Part shown: positions 22,709 through 32,899 of the stretch, in pieces
How positions within the stretch are numbered: position 1 is the stretch's first letter
How the letters are laid out: every line of letters begins with the position of its first letter
NCBI GenBank assembly: GCA_023374025.1
Contig: SIJG01000077.1
Coordinates: 564,565-628,564 of the forward strand
Length of the DNA: 64,000 nt
Direction: 5' to 3'
DNA from: Heterodera schachtii
Taxonomy: Eukaryota > Nematoda > Chromadorea > Rhabditida > Heteroderidae
The notes under the pieces: generated by a model
The model's input: only the letters and a program-made list of their open reading frames with translations
What the model was told of the DNA's origin: nothing
Databases searched by the model: none
Translations under genes and position numbers: made by a program

Positions 22709-23107
22709 ATGGCAGATGATGATTTAGAAGATAAATATGTGGCATTAAAGGCAAAGGTCCAAGACTTAGAGGATCGTTTGGCCAATCGGGTCCCGAATTA
22801 TCTCCCCCCTGGAGTTAAAATTCCGAAATATGATGCGAGCGACGATTTTTTCAAGTTTTTAAAAGAATTTTATGTGCTTGCGACAGCGAGCAACTGGCAT
22901 CCGCCAGATTGTGTTCGCTTTTTACCTTTGTTTTTGGAAGGGGAGGCTAAGGAAATTTACCAGAATATTTCGGCAGATAAGAAAACAAATTGGAGGACCC
23001 TTACCAATGAAATAGCTGAACTGACCAAGAAACTTGATGGACCAATGTGGGCGAGAAAAATGCTAAATAAGGCAAAAATGGGAACTTTCACAATTGTCAC
23101 AAATTGA
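22709..23107 (+). pseudogene. Ty3/Gypsy-type gag, capsid N-terminal part
   Basis: Starts MADDDLEDKYVALKAKVQDL (coiled coil), then PPGVKIPKYDASDDFFKFLK, WHPPDCVRFLPLFLEGEAK and NWRTLTNEIAELTKKL, the pattern of retrotransposon capsid proteins (a helix ending with a conserved LEG-A). The frame stops after 132 residues, before any zinc knuckle, so gag is truncated. It points away from the minus-strand pol fragments; a head-to-head junction lies at about 22,645. Confidence 0.75.
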
Positions 23108-24910
23108 TCCGCAGTCCTATTCAGTCCGTTGACACTGTTCGGTTTGAGTCCGCAATGCGTTGCCGTTTGAGAAGCCCGCTTTTCGTGTCCTTGCGCTTGG
23201 TCGGCTTCAATCGCGTTGCCAAGTTGATGAGCGTCGACGGTAGGAACTGGAAAAGTGTTTTAAGATTTTGTAACAGTCAATCCAATCAAGACGAAAAAGT
23301 CGCCACAAAATTCCTTCTTAAAAATAAATTTCCAAATCTCGCGCCAATTCTTCAAATTGACCCTTTTTCGCCTTCACAAATTTACCAGGACACTCTGTCG
23401 TTGGTCAATTGGCACTGCTCTCGGCACTTTCTTCGTTGGCACAATTGGCTCTTTCTGTTCGGCACACTCTCACCAATTGGCTCTGTGCGTTTGGCACAAT
23501 TGACTTTCCGTTCGGGTCGGAACGTACGCCACCTGCCAAGACTGGCGGTTATGATTTTGTTTTATTTTTAAACCAATTTAGTCCTTGCCGAATATTAAAA
23601 TTAATTTTCTCACTTTACAAATGTCCACAATTGCCTGGATTGGCACTTCTCTCACGACTCCGCACGCTTTGTCCGTGACCGCCTCGCCTTTTTGCGCTTC
23701 TTCGCCTTTTCTCACTTTGGTTAACACATAGACGTCCAATTTCAAACTGAATAATTGTTAATTCCCTGGGGAAATTTGGTCTCGAACCGTAAATGCAAAT
23801 TATACCGTGACAAATAACTTCTCAACTTTCTCCAGTCACGATTGAACAGTTTCGATGAACACAATAATAAGCTTTTACTTTTTGCTTAATTTAGCCGGAG
23901 AAATTAAAAAAAAAATTGTTATTTGAATTATTTTTCCGCTAAGTAATTAAGGTCGGGAAATAATGAAAAGAGAAAACAAAATTTTGTGCTTAATGGGGAA
24001 ATTAAGCAAATGAATGAATGAATGAATGAGGGTGGGAGGGATTCCTCTGGCCTAGGACCCAATGATCACGAGCAATTGTTGCCAATTTCTTCTCTGCTCA
24101 CTTTCTTCGAATTAGTTTTATTTACGCTCTTCGCCGGCGATTAATGTGAATTCTTTTGTTGATCAACTGACTACTCTTTTCTCTTAATTTCGGGATCCCG
24201 ATTTGCAACTTTAATTGCGAAGTTAATTATCACTTTTTTTCTGTGCTTACGTCCCTACTTCCTTTTCTTTCTTGTCCAATAGCTCTTTGACACCAAACAG
24301 CTTGCCAAGCCGTTTTCGTCCGCCAAAGTTCGGCCAAATTCGTCCCCCTTTGTCGTTCATTCATTTTTTTAAAACATTTTTCTTTACAATTACGAAGGAC
24401 CTAAAGTCCAACTCCAATTCTCGTAATTGCCCCCAATTAATTGCCCAAGAACTTATGTTCTCTAATTTCATCATTTGTACATTTTTCTAACTTATTTTTG
24501 TCCATTTCTTTAATTTAATGTGTGTTGGTCCCCAACATTAATTTCTGCCTTTCGCCAATCGGCTTTTCACTGCTGACACATCTGCCATTTGGCCCGGCTA
24601 TAGCCGCTCCTTTCATCACTTTTGGCTCTTTTGTTCAGTACACAGCAGACGGAGGCGGGGGAATAATGAGGCCAACAAATGAGAGATAGAGAGAGAGAAC
24701 AGAAAGTGAACGAACGATTTGTGAGAATTTAATGAAAAGAAATGGTCAAAAAGTTGTGACTGTGAAGTGACTGTTGGGAAAGGGAAAACGGGCCGAAAGG
24801 GGCAGTACCATTTTTTGAATAACGTTTCCTTTTCCACTTTACTCAAAAATTTATATTCCTTATTTTTGTTCACATTTTGGTTCAGAAAACATAACAAAAT
24901 TCTTCCATAT
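23108..24910. other. Interior of the composite, possible leader/LTR-like sequence
   Basis: GC-richer than the host DNA, with repeated CAATTGGCTCT / GGCACAATTG words (23,400-23,520), an AATG microsatellite at 24,008-24,030 and long C/T-rich tracts. No conserved coding sequence recognised. It may be an untranslated leader or LTR of the plus-strand gag element, but paired LTRs were not found. Confidence 0.35.
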
Positions 24911-24914
24911 TTCA

Positions 24915-25301
24915 ATGTCCACCACTTGGGAAATTAGTCAAAATTGTCCCATCAGCTGCCCTGAGTGTTACCATTGCTTTGAGCCCACTGAGTTCACCGC
25001 GCCTCACCTTTGCCTGCCGCCAGGCGTCACTCCCAATTCGTTTCGGCATTACGTTTCATTTCGTGAGGAGAATGCCGTGATGATTTTTGGTGCCATTCTC
25101 CTTTCCGGTCTCGCATTGGGGTGGCTCATTTGCTTCCTGTTCCTCTGCTTTTTCCTTACTGTTTTCGTCCGCTTCGACGTCTTACCACGAAACGCCGTCG
25201 TGAGACTCATTCTGGCATTTCTAACTCTTTGGCCGGTTCCTCAACTTTTCGCCGTCCGGCAAACACTAAGGGTGGCGTTGCTCAGCCGCCTCCTCCGTTA
25301 G
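24915..25301 (+). CDS. Small membrane protein frame inside the composite, unrecognised
   Basis: Opens with MSTTWEISQNCPISCPECYH, a cysteine-rich segment (C-P-x-C-P-E-C-x-x-C), then FREENAVMIFGAILLSGLAL leading into about 30 hydrophobic residues, probably one or two membrane passes. The end is arginine-rich. A GTAAGT sequence at 25,336 just past the stop could be a splice donor for another frame. Not recognised; a membrane or envelope-like element ORF is possible but unsupported by motifs. Confidence 0.3.
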   Translation: MSTTWEISQNCPISCPECYHCFEPTEFTAPHLCLPPGVTPNSFRHYVSFREENAVMIFGAILLSGLALGWLICFLFLCFFLTVFVRFDVLPRNAVVRLILAFLTLWPVPQLFAVRQTLRVALLSRLLR

Positions 25302-25801
25302 CTCTTCCATTCAGTCGGCCCTTCACTCATTCCGTAAGTTAATGTGAACATTTTATCGTATTTTCACCCCGTCACCCCTCAGGCCAATTTATCGTCTATT
25401 TCCGTCTCGGCCGTTTGATTATCCACAAAAGCACCTTTCGGGTGGGAATTCATATTCTCACTTTCAATTGCCTTTATTTTTTCAAAAAGCAATATTTTCT
25501 TGGTTTTATAAGGAATCACTTTTCTACTTTAATGTCAGATCAGACTTAAGAAAATTCAATTTCTTCAAAAATATTTTTTTTATTGCAGATAAAGCCATTT
25601 ATAATGGTAAAAAAATTCACTCACTGCCGTAATCTCCACTGTCCAATTGTCATCTTCTGTCCAAATGAGTTCAGTGTCCAAATGTCCGGGAGCTCCTTGG
25701 TTTAAGTATTGCTAAAGAAATTGAAATGCTTAGAAACGGCGGACACCAAATGAAAAGCAAAAATAGAGAAGGTACGGGAATAATTTAATGATGAATTGCT
25801 G

Positions 25802-26264
25802 GCGCCCGGAAAATGCGTCAGTGGAAAATGCGTCAGTGGAAAAAGCGTCAGTAGAAAATGCGTCAGTGAAAATTTTATTGTCACAAAAACAGAGTCCCTT
25901 GCTTTCTCGAGGTCACTGACCACGAATCCAGTATCGATTTTGGCCTATTCCGAATCCCGGACCTGAATTCGAACAAAAAGTCGAAAGTCCAAATTTTCGA
26001 ATTTAGCATTTTTGGTTCAAAAACGCATAAATGATCTCTTATTGAAGGATTGATGGGTTTCAGTTTGTTTCCGTGTATTTAAACCCATTTTGAAGAAAAA
26101 CCCTAATTTCGAAAATTTTGGCCTTCGACTTTTTGTTCGAATTCGGGTTCGGGGTTCGAAATTCAGAACGAGGTTCTTATAGAAGTTTACTTTTATATTA
26201 CAATACTAATGCTACAGAACTTTATGCTAAAATATTTGTATCACTGACGCATTTTCCGGTCACG
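25802..26264. mobile_element. Element with CCGGAAAATGCGTCAGTG termini and 9-bp target duplication
   Basis: The left end has four tandem copies of an AAAATGCGTCAGTGG unit starting GCGCCCGGAAAATGCG. The right end is CGCATTTTCCGGTCACG. The flanks GAATTGCTG (25,793-25,801) and GAATTGCTG (26,265-26,273) are identical: a 9-bp target duplication, as in Mutator-like elements. The centre is a second inverted repeat (TTCGAACAAAAAGTCGAA near 25,965 and its complement near 26,125). Non-coding. The termini match those of the 10.3-kb element and, less closely, the 19.8-25.7 kb composite only 107 bp away. Confidence 0.88.
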
Positions 26265-26739
26265 GAATTGCTGACCCGTTACAGATATGAATTTTTCAGA
26301 CCCATGGCGGAAATCCGGGTTTTCAATTGAAGAAAAAGGGAAAATAAATTCAGAAAATAAACTTTATAAAGACAAATTTATTTTCTGCATTGTGTCAATT
26401 TGGAAGTCCACTTCAAATTCCAGAGAATCACTCAAATTTCAGAATTCTTCACTTTCATCGGGTTCTTCCCCATATAAAATGTTCTTAGCGTTGTCAGTAA
26501 TTTTAACTTTTCGCGTAAATTGTTGCCCAATCGCTTCGTCGCTTGACGACTCCGCCACTGCTTAATGATCGAACGGCTTTTCCATGTTGTGTTTTTTTGT
26601 GTTTTGAAAAATATCCGCAAAAATATTCTCAAAAATTCATCTTCAAAATTAATTATTTATTTTCTTGACAAGAATTTTTGATTTTAAAAATTATTTATCC
26701 AAGTGCTTTGGCTTAATATTGAATAAATTTTATCTTTTT

Positions 26740-27375
26740 AACACCCACTAAATATGGGGGTTTTTAGTGCCTATTTTCTATTTTTAGTGCCTATTTTTGA
26801 GGTTTTTTAGGACCTAAAACTTACCTATTTTGGCTGTTTTTAAAGCCTAAAATCGTATCCCTAAAGGTGACAATTATAAAACTGCATATCTTAAACAAAA
26901 CAAATTTTACTAAATATGGGATTTTTAGTTTTTTAACTATTTTTTCTGCGGCTTTATTTCCTGACAACCACTATTTTGGCATTTCTGCACTATTTTTGCC
27001 GCTATTTTTGGGTTTTTTTGAGAAATTTCTTAATAAAAATTCAATAAAAATGAAAAATACAACTCCGAGGAATTGATACCGATAAAATTCATAAAATGGG
27101 TCTTATAATGCCGATTCAATCCCCAAGAATTTAACTATTGTTTCGAAAAATTCCGGCACGAAATATACTGAATGCAACAATTTCGAATCTAATTTTTCCC
27201 ATTTTCAAATGCCCCTCTCACTTCTTACTACTTGAACGATCATTTTCTGTTTACAAAAATATTCACACGGATTTAAAAAATTTTTCACCATTATTGAACA
27301 GTTTTTGGCTACTATTTTTGCCATTATTTCGGCATTTTTTTGCCACTTATTAGTTAGTTATTTAGGGTTTTGCCA
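26740..27375. repeat. Dispersed repeat with CTATTTTTGCC words
   Basis: Words such as TTTTTAACTATTTTTTCTGC and CACTATTTTTGCCGCTATTT recur here, near 59,190-59,240 and inside the BTB-gene intron at 55,740-56,100. The left part (TTTTTAGTGCCTATTT) also resembles the GCCTATTT repeats at 30.5, 31.9, 32.3 and 46.4 kb. No borders or genes. Confidence 0.45.
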
Positions 27376-27589
27376 CTAAAAATCCTCACCTTCTTTATTT
27401 CCTTAAAATAGAATTTAAAAATGTAAAAAGCATTCACACAAAATTTATATGAAATTGGAAACAAACGAACAACATTTAAATAATAGCCACAAAACTACAA
27501 TAAAATGAATTAAAAAGACCCAGAAAGAATTTATAAATAGGTCAAACTCTTTTGACAGTCATCCAGTCATTAATTAGTCTCCGTTTCTT

Positions 27590-28632
27590 TCACTTTTTTC
27601 TGTCGTTTTTCTCTTTCCCTTTACCTTTCATCTTCATCTTCAAATTTAAATTCTTTTCTTTTGATCCAAACTCATAAAATGGCGAATCGAAAAGAATGCC
27701 AAATTTGTCTTTAAATGCGACACATTTGTAGCTCCGTTTGTTGTCAATTAATTTTGAAAATTCCAATTCAAAAATATTATTTTCTTCAATTTTTGCTTTT
27801 TCTTTCAAAGCTTTTCCATTTGCTATTTCGAACAATTCCTTCAGTTTTTCATCAAATGGCTTCTTGTTTAAGGTAATTCCTTCATTTTGCTTTGCTAATT
27901 TAAAAATTTGCTCAAAATTAATAAGCGAATAATTATTTGGCAGCCCATTTTCCAATTTGTACTTGTTGTCTTTCGCGAAATTTGAGTCAAAATAAAACTT
28001 CGAAATATTGTTAAAAGATTTCACAACACCAATTATTGATCCAAACTTCTCAATTTTTCGGATAAGAAGCAAGGGATTTGGGTTCATTTTGAATAAATCC
28101 TCAGTCTTAATGGTTCCTTCAACTAAAAATGAAAAAATATACAATTTAATTAATCTATTTTTAAATAACATGCCAAAAAACCTTCGGCGTTCACTGTTAA
28201 TAAATATTCATAGAAAAAGTCGAAATATTTGCGAAATTTTTCACAATCTGCACGATTTTTTCCTGCATTTTCACCAACGATTTTGGCACAATTCCAATTC
28301 TTCCTCATTAAATACACAACGCCAAGATGGGCAGCATATTTTTGCGAAAAATGCTCTTTTCTCTGATGGAAATATGCAAGAATCAAGCCCTCTTTTTGTG
28401 CCGTTGAGAATTGGGATATTGTTATGCTTGAATCAAGCCTTCTTTTTGTGCCGTTGAGAATTGGGATATTGATTATGCTTGAATCAAGCCCTCTTTTTGT
28501 GCCGTTGAGAATTGGGATATTGGTTATGATTGAATCAAGCCCTCTTTTTATGCCGTTGAGAATTGGGATATTGATTATGTTTGAATTAAGCCCTCTTTTG
28601 TGCCGTTGAAAATTGGGATATTGGTTATGCAT
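27590..28632 (-). CDS. Secreted-protein family copy C, with in-frame 17-residue repeats
   Basis: The best preserved copy, though no signal peptide is located. One exon (28,632 to about 28,197, ending at a GTGAAC donor) begins inside array 2, reading four units of the NIPILNGTKRGLDS type. After a one-base slip between repeats it continues into KEHFSQKYAAHLGVVYLMRK, NWNCAKIV and CEKFRKYFDFFYEYL. The second exon fits best from a CATTAAG acceptor near 28,112 (EDLFKMNPNPLLLIRKIEKF) and is open to 27,590, through NYSLINFEQIFKLAKQNEG, FGILFDSPFYEFGSKE and a lysine-rich tail. The fusion of repeat and domain is direct from sequence; whether the repeats are translated is inference. Function unknown. 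If secreted like copy A, its leader exon must lie within or beyond the array, above 29.2 kb. Confidence 0.6.
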
Positions 28633-29275
28633 GAATCAAGCCTTACTTTTATGCCGTTGAAAAATACTTTTATGCCGTTGAAGACAGGGACATTGGTTAT
28701 GCATGAATCTTTTATGCCGTTGAAAATTGGGATATTGGTTATGCTTGAATCAAGCCCTCTTTTTGTGCCGTTGAGAATTGGGATATTGGTTATGATTGAA
28801 TCAAGCCCTCTTTTTATGCCGTTGAGAATTGGGATATTGATTATGTTTGAATTAAGCCCTCTTTTTGTGCCGTTGAAAATTGGGATATTGGTTATGCATG
28901 AATCAAGCCTTACTTTTTTGCCGTTGAAAAATACTTTTATGCCGTTGAAGACAGGGACATTGGTTATGCATGAATCTTTTATGCCGTTGAAAATTGGGAT
29001 ATTGGTTATGCTTGAATCAAGCCCTCTTTTTATGCCATTGAAAACTGGGATATTGGTTATGCATCAATCAAGCCCTACTTTTATGCCGTTGAAAAGTACT
29101 TTTATGCCGTTGAAAACAGGGACATTGGTTATGCATGATGAATCAAGCCCTCTTTTTATGCCGTTGAAAATTGGGATATTGGTTATGCTTGAATCAAGCC
29201 CTCTTTTTATGCCATTGAAAACTGGGATTTGGTTATGCTTGAATCAAGCCCTCTTTTTGTGGCGTCCATCAGACA
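28385..29275. repeat. 51-bp tandem array 2 with higher-order repeats
   Basis: Same unit as array 1 (GAATTGGGATATTGGTTATG, CTCTTTTTGTGCCGTTGA), here with variants ending TATGCCGTTGA and shortened units (AAAATACTTTTATGCCGTTG). A block of about 265 bp (about 28,480-28,745) is repeated almost exactly at 28,745-29,010, so recent unequal exchange is likely. The plus strand is open throughout (228 codons); the minus strand, which is the gene strand, is open for the four units next to copy C and broken further out. Confidence 0.9.
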
Positions 29276-29279
29276 ATTT

Positions 29280-30187
29280 TTTTTAATTAAGTGACGTGTA
29301 TATAAATCAACAAACGACTTACTTTGATAAAAAATAGGTTATTATTATAGTTGTTTGTTTGTAACATCAGTGCCCGGAAATTCGAAGCTTCCGGCCCCTA
29401 CTTTGTTCACTTACGCATTTGGTAAATTCTACTGCTGAAGGCGTTTTATAATTATTTTATTTGCTTATTCATGATATTTTTTAGATAATTCTATTGCTGA
29501 AGAACTCATTTTCAATTATTCATTTAGCAATTAATTATGAAAATCTAGTTATTCATTTTCACTGCAGGGCACTGCGCTATAAACGACGGTACCCTGGCAC
29601 AAACTGCTGAATGTCAGTTGTCCGTCGCGCAATCCGCTGCTGAAGAATACCACCACTGAATATACTGCCTGAACCTCGCAAAGTCACATCAACTCAGAGC
29701 TCTTACTGACAGCTGATTCGGAGCTGATAAATAAAACCAAACATGTTCATTTAGGACCGGCAATCCCTGAAGGGTGACCATTAGGGCTGGACGCAATAGA
29801 TTTTGAACTACGAAATCCGTAATAATATTTGTGATTATGAAAATTATACGTAATATGTTATAACGGGGGCTTTAAAAAGGCAGTAATTATGGAAATGCGT
29901 AACCCGGAATTTAAAAAAATGAAAAATTATCATATTGTAGCGAAGGATTTTGAGGCATACGACATTTTTTCGGCTAACTGAAACCCTTTAAGACGACAGA
30001 GAGGAGAAAGTGAAAAGAGAGAGAGCGAGAGAGAGAAAGGAGAGGGAGACGAGAGAGAGAGAGGGAAGAGAATTAATAAATTATCATTAAATGAATATTG
30101 TGAAGGATTTTAGTGCTTTTTGGGTCTCCCCTATTGGTCGGTTTTTGAAATTTTCCAGCAAAATTCTCCAAAATAAAAAATTGATTC
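29280..30187. other. Gene-free stretch with repeat fragments
   Basis: Contains a GCGAAGGATTTTGAGGCATA box at 29,939 that recurs at 37,072 and 37,122, and a purine microsatellite (GAGAGA-rich, 30,000-30,063). No gene seen. Confidence 0.45.
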
Positions 30188-30542
30188 GGGTGGTGACCCG
30201 ATGAGATATTTAGGTAATTTTTCATTTCATGTTAATCTTTCGAATGATACCAATTTTATTGGATTTGGATGACAAAGAAAAAAGTTATAGAATGTTATAG
30301 TGGAAAAACATGCTGGGGCCCAAACGTGGGGGCCCAACTGACCGCGTCTTTTATTAGCGGCAGTCACGCCGGGAAATGGGAAAAAACGAATTTTTTCAAT
30401 TTTTATTATTAGGGATTCTTTTTAGGTAAATACCTAAAATTTTTCGCACTTAATACGCACATATATGCACGAAAAAAGCATTATCACTTGATTTGGGGTG
30501 TCTACGATGACTTTTATAATGCCTATTTTTTGCCTATTTCGG
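30188..30542. repeat. Direct repeat, left copy (with 31,566-31,960)
   Basis: About 355 bp nearly identical to 31,566-31,960, starting GGTGACCCGATGAGATATTT and ending TTTTTTGCCTATTTCGGGG. It includes a half of the foldback family seen at 57.6 kb (TTCGAATGATACCAATTTTA) and a GGGGGCCCAACTGAC end. The two copies differ by a few bases and by expansion of a GGGGGCCCAAAC unit in the right copy, so the duplication is recent. Confidence 0.85.
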
Positions 30543-31565
30543 GGAAAAACCCGTGAAATTCACGGTTTTCGTGACCGTGACCGTGAATTTTAAGAAAAAT
30601 TTTTTTGGCGGCGAATTTTTTTTTTTTAAACTTTTTTTGTGGTATAATTTTCCAAAAAATTTTTTTGGGAAAAGGGGGGTCCATAGGCGCCGATAGAAGC
30701 CATCGCAAATATTTTTTGAAAATTTGAGTCTTATTTGTGCACCGATTTTGTCCAAAAAATGACCAAATTTTGCGAATTTGAGCCATTTTTTTACGAAATA
30801 ATAAATTTTGGGGGGCCGGAGGTGCCGATAGGCGCCGCCGGGGGTAAAATTGAAAATTTGAGTGCAATTGTTAACATTGTTAACAGATTTATCCCTAAAA
30901 TTAGCAAATTTTACAATTTTATACGATGAAAAATGCAAATTATAGGTGCGCTTGCATATTTCAAGTTTAAAAAATCGGGTACTCAAGTGTCCATTGGCAA
31001 GCACGCCCATAATTTGCATTTTTCGCATAATTGTGGACGTTCTAAATAGATTCCGACCTTTTATAAATGGTTTTGTAAGACATATTTACCCAATTTTTAA
31101 GAAAAATATGGGTTTTAGTGGAAACTTTTAGAATGTGATTTATTAACTGATTTTACCCAAAATAACTTTATTTCGAGCGAATTTTTTAAAAAACTTAATG
31201 AATTTTCTTATTTAAATGGGCTCATACTAGAAACTTTGCTTTTTATTTGTATTTCGTGCAATATATGTAGTTGGTTGACCTTGTTAAAAAAAGTTTCAGG
31301 AATATGGGAGGGAGCCGGCGGTGCCGATAGGCGCCGCCGGGGAAATTTTTAAAAATTTTGATCTGTTTCTTATCAAACTTTGCCCAAAAAAAAGACCAAA
31401 TTTCTCTATAAAAAAAAATTATTTCATAAATATTCAATTTTATCCAGTGTAAATTTTTCACGGAATAACCGTGAATTGGTACCGTGAATCGTGACCGTGA
31501 CCGTGATCCAAAAAACCCGTGAAATTCACGGTAACCGTGACCGTGACCGTGAATCACGGCACACC
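30543..31565. repeat. Insert between the direct repeats: CGTGAC words and palindromic modules
   Basis: Both edges are rich in CGTGACCGTGA words with ATTCACGG. Inside are two copies of the CG-rich palindromic module (about 30,818-30,845 and 31,312-31,342) with the associated TTGTTAACAGATTT box at about 30,885. No coding sequence. It could be an element whose insertion or excision accompanied the duplication of its flanks. Confidence 0.6.
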
Positions 31566-31960
31566 TCTAGTGGTGACCCGATGAGATATTTAGGTAATTT
31601 TTCATTTCATGTTAATCTTTCGAATGATACCAATTTTATTGGATTTGGATGACAAAGAAAAAAGTTATAGAATGTTATAGTGGAAAAACATGCTGGGGCC
31701 CAAACGTGGGGGCCCAAACATGGGGGCCCAAACGTGGGGGCCCAACTGACCGCGTCTTTTATTAGCGGCAGTCACGCCGGGAAATGGGAAAAAACTTGAA
31801 TTTTTTCAATTTTTATTATTAGGGATTCTTTTTAGGTAAATACCTAAAATTTTTCGCACTTAATACGCACATATAAGCACGAAAAAAGCATTCTCACTTG
31901 ATTTGGGGTGTCTACGATGACTTTTATAATGCCTATTTTTTGCCTATTTCGGGGTTTTTG
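31566..31960. repeat. Direct repeat, right copy
   Basis: Counterpart of 30,188-30,542. The unit GGGGGCCCAAACGT occurs three times here and once in the left copy, which is the main length difference. Confidence 0.85.
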
Positions 31961-32214
31961 TGCCTAATGTGCCTATGTGCAGGATTTTTGAAAAATCATT
32001 AACAAAAATGCAATAAAAACAAAAACACACCCCCGAAGAAATGAAAAAAAATTTCAGAAAATACACCCCTAAGAAGTGAAAAAATTTTCAAAAAAATAAC
32101 CCCGAAATTTAATTTTTTTTTTTCTCAATGAAAATTTTTGTTTTAAAAATTTATCCGTATCTGGAAAAACTTTAAATTATTTTAATTTCATTTACAATTG
32201 AAGTATTTAAATTT

Positions 32215-32550
32215 ACGTGTTTTAATACCTAAAAAGCGTTAATAAGATTTTTTTGCCTATTTTGTGCCTATTTGATGCCTATTTCGCGAATTTTTATGCC
32301 TAAAAAAAGAATCCCTATTTTATTATAATTGTTTTTTAGGTTAAAATCTAATAAATTAAAATCTTTTTGTTTTCGTTTCAAGTGATATTTATGTAGGTAA
32401 TTTTTCATTTGTTGTTTATTTATTGTGTCTGAGCATTCACAGTCAGACACATACATTATTGATTGTCATTGTGACCTTTGCCCCCCTTTTTTATTTCATT
32501 GTTTTTGTTGTTCACGTTTCCCATTGCTCTCCTCCGCCGTCTTCCGACTA
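32215..32550. repeat. Dispersed repeat, inverted copy at 46.1-46.4 kb
   Basis: About 330 bp matching 46,095-46,430 in reverse complement. It contains GTCTGAGCATTCACAGTCAGAC, a 7-bp-armed hairpin (32,427-32,450), and GCCTATTT words at one edge. The two copies are about 14 kb apart in opposite orientation. It may be an LTR or the end of a larger element. Confidence 0.75.
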
Positions 32551-32585
32551 AAACCCTCACTCTGCAATTCTTAAGAATGTAAGTA

Positions 32586-32866
32586 TGTTCGTGACCCCAA
32601 GTCAGGGTTCTGGGTCTACGCTGGAAGCGCCGCGGACGGAGTTCCAAAAATTTTCTGTTGGCGACGAGAAGGCGGAGGAAGGAAGCGGGAGAATTCCCGG
32701 GCGCAGTTTGGAGGATCTCGGGTTCCTCGTTTTCAACGAGGATGGTACGCCGGTGGAGTTGGACGAAGAGGAGGAAAATCAGTGGGGATGCGGCGTCCTT
32801 GATCACCCCGCAGCGCCGCCGCGGCGCGCACCGGAGGACGCAAAACGAAAGAAATGGCGCCGATGA
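32586..32866 (+). CDS. Short GC-rich open frame, unrecognised
   Basis: A GC-rich island (about 32,580-32,900) next to the dispersed repeat. The plus frame encodes an acidic 93-residue product (VGDEKAEEGSGR, then VELDEEEENQWGCGVLD) with a basic end (RRAPEDAKRKKWRR). The opposite strand is also open. I see no domain. It could be the first exon or ORF of the mobile element whose edge is at 32.2-32.55 kb. Confidence 0.25.
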
Positions 32867-32899
32867 GCCGGACGGATCCCACACTTTACCGGGAGAGCC

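Larger units (their letters stand above)
19764..25695. mobile_element. Large composite bounded by CCGGACA-type inverted termini
   Basis: The left terminus (about 19,764-19,815) and the right terminus (about 25,605-25,695) are inverted matches: the outer CCGGACATT and the inner GGACAGTGGA, then CAGTGAGTGAATTTTTT. The right end has extra TTTGGACA-type repeats. Flanks CCCCTGGTT and TCCTTGGTT, each four bases outside the CCGG, agree at seven of nine positions and may be a decayed target duplication. Inside lie gag, protease-like and integrase fragments on the minus strand and a gag on the plus strand. One transposon carrying captured Gypsy genes, or Gypsy copies nested in a TIR element, are both possible. 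Confidence 0.5.

Noticed and set aside
28600..29286. 228-codon plus-strand frame through array 2
   Set aside because: Same reason: stop-free tandem units on the strand opposite the family gene, with no supporting signals.
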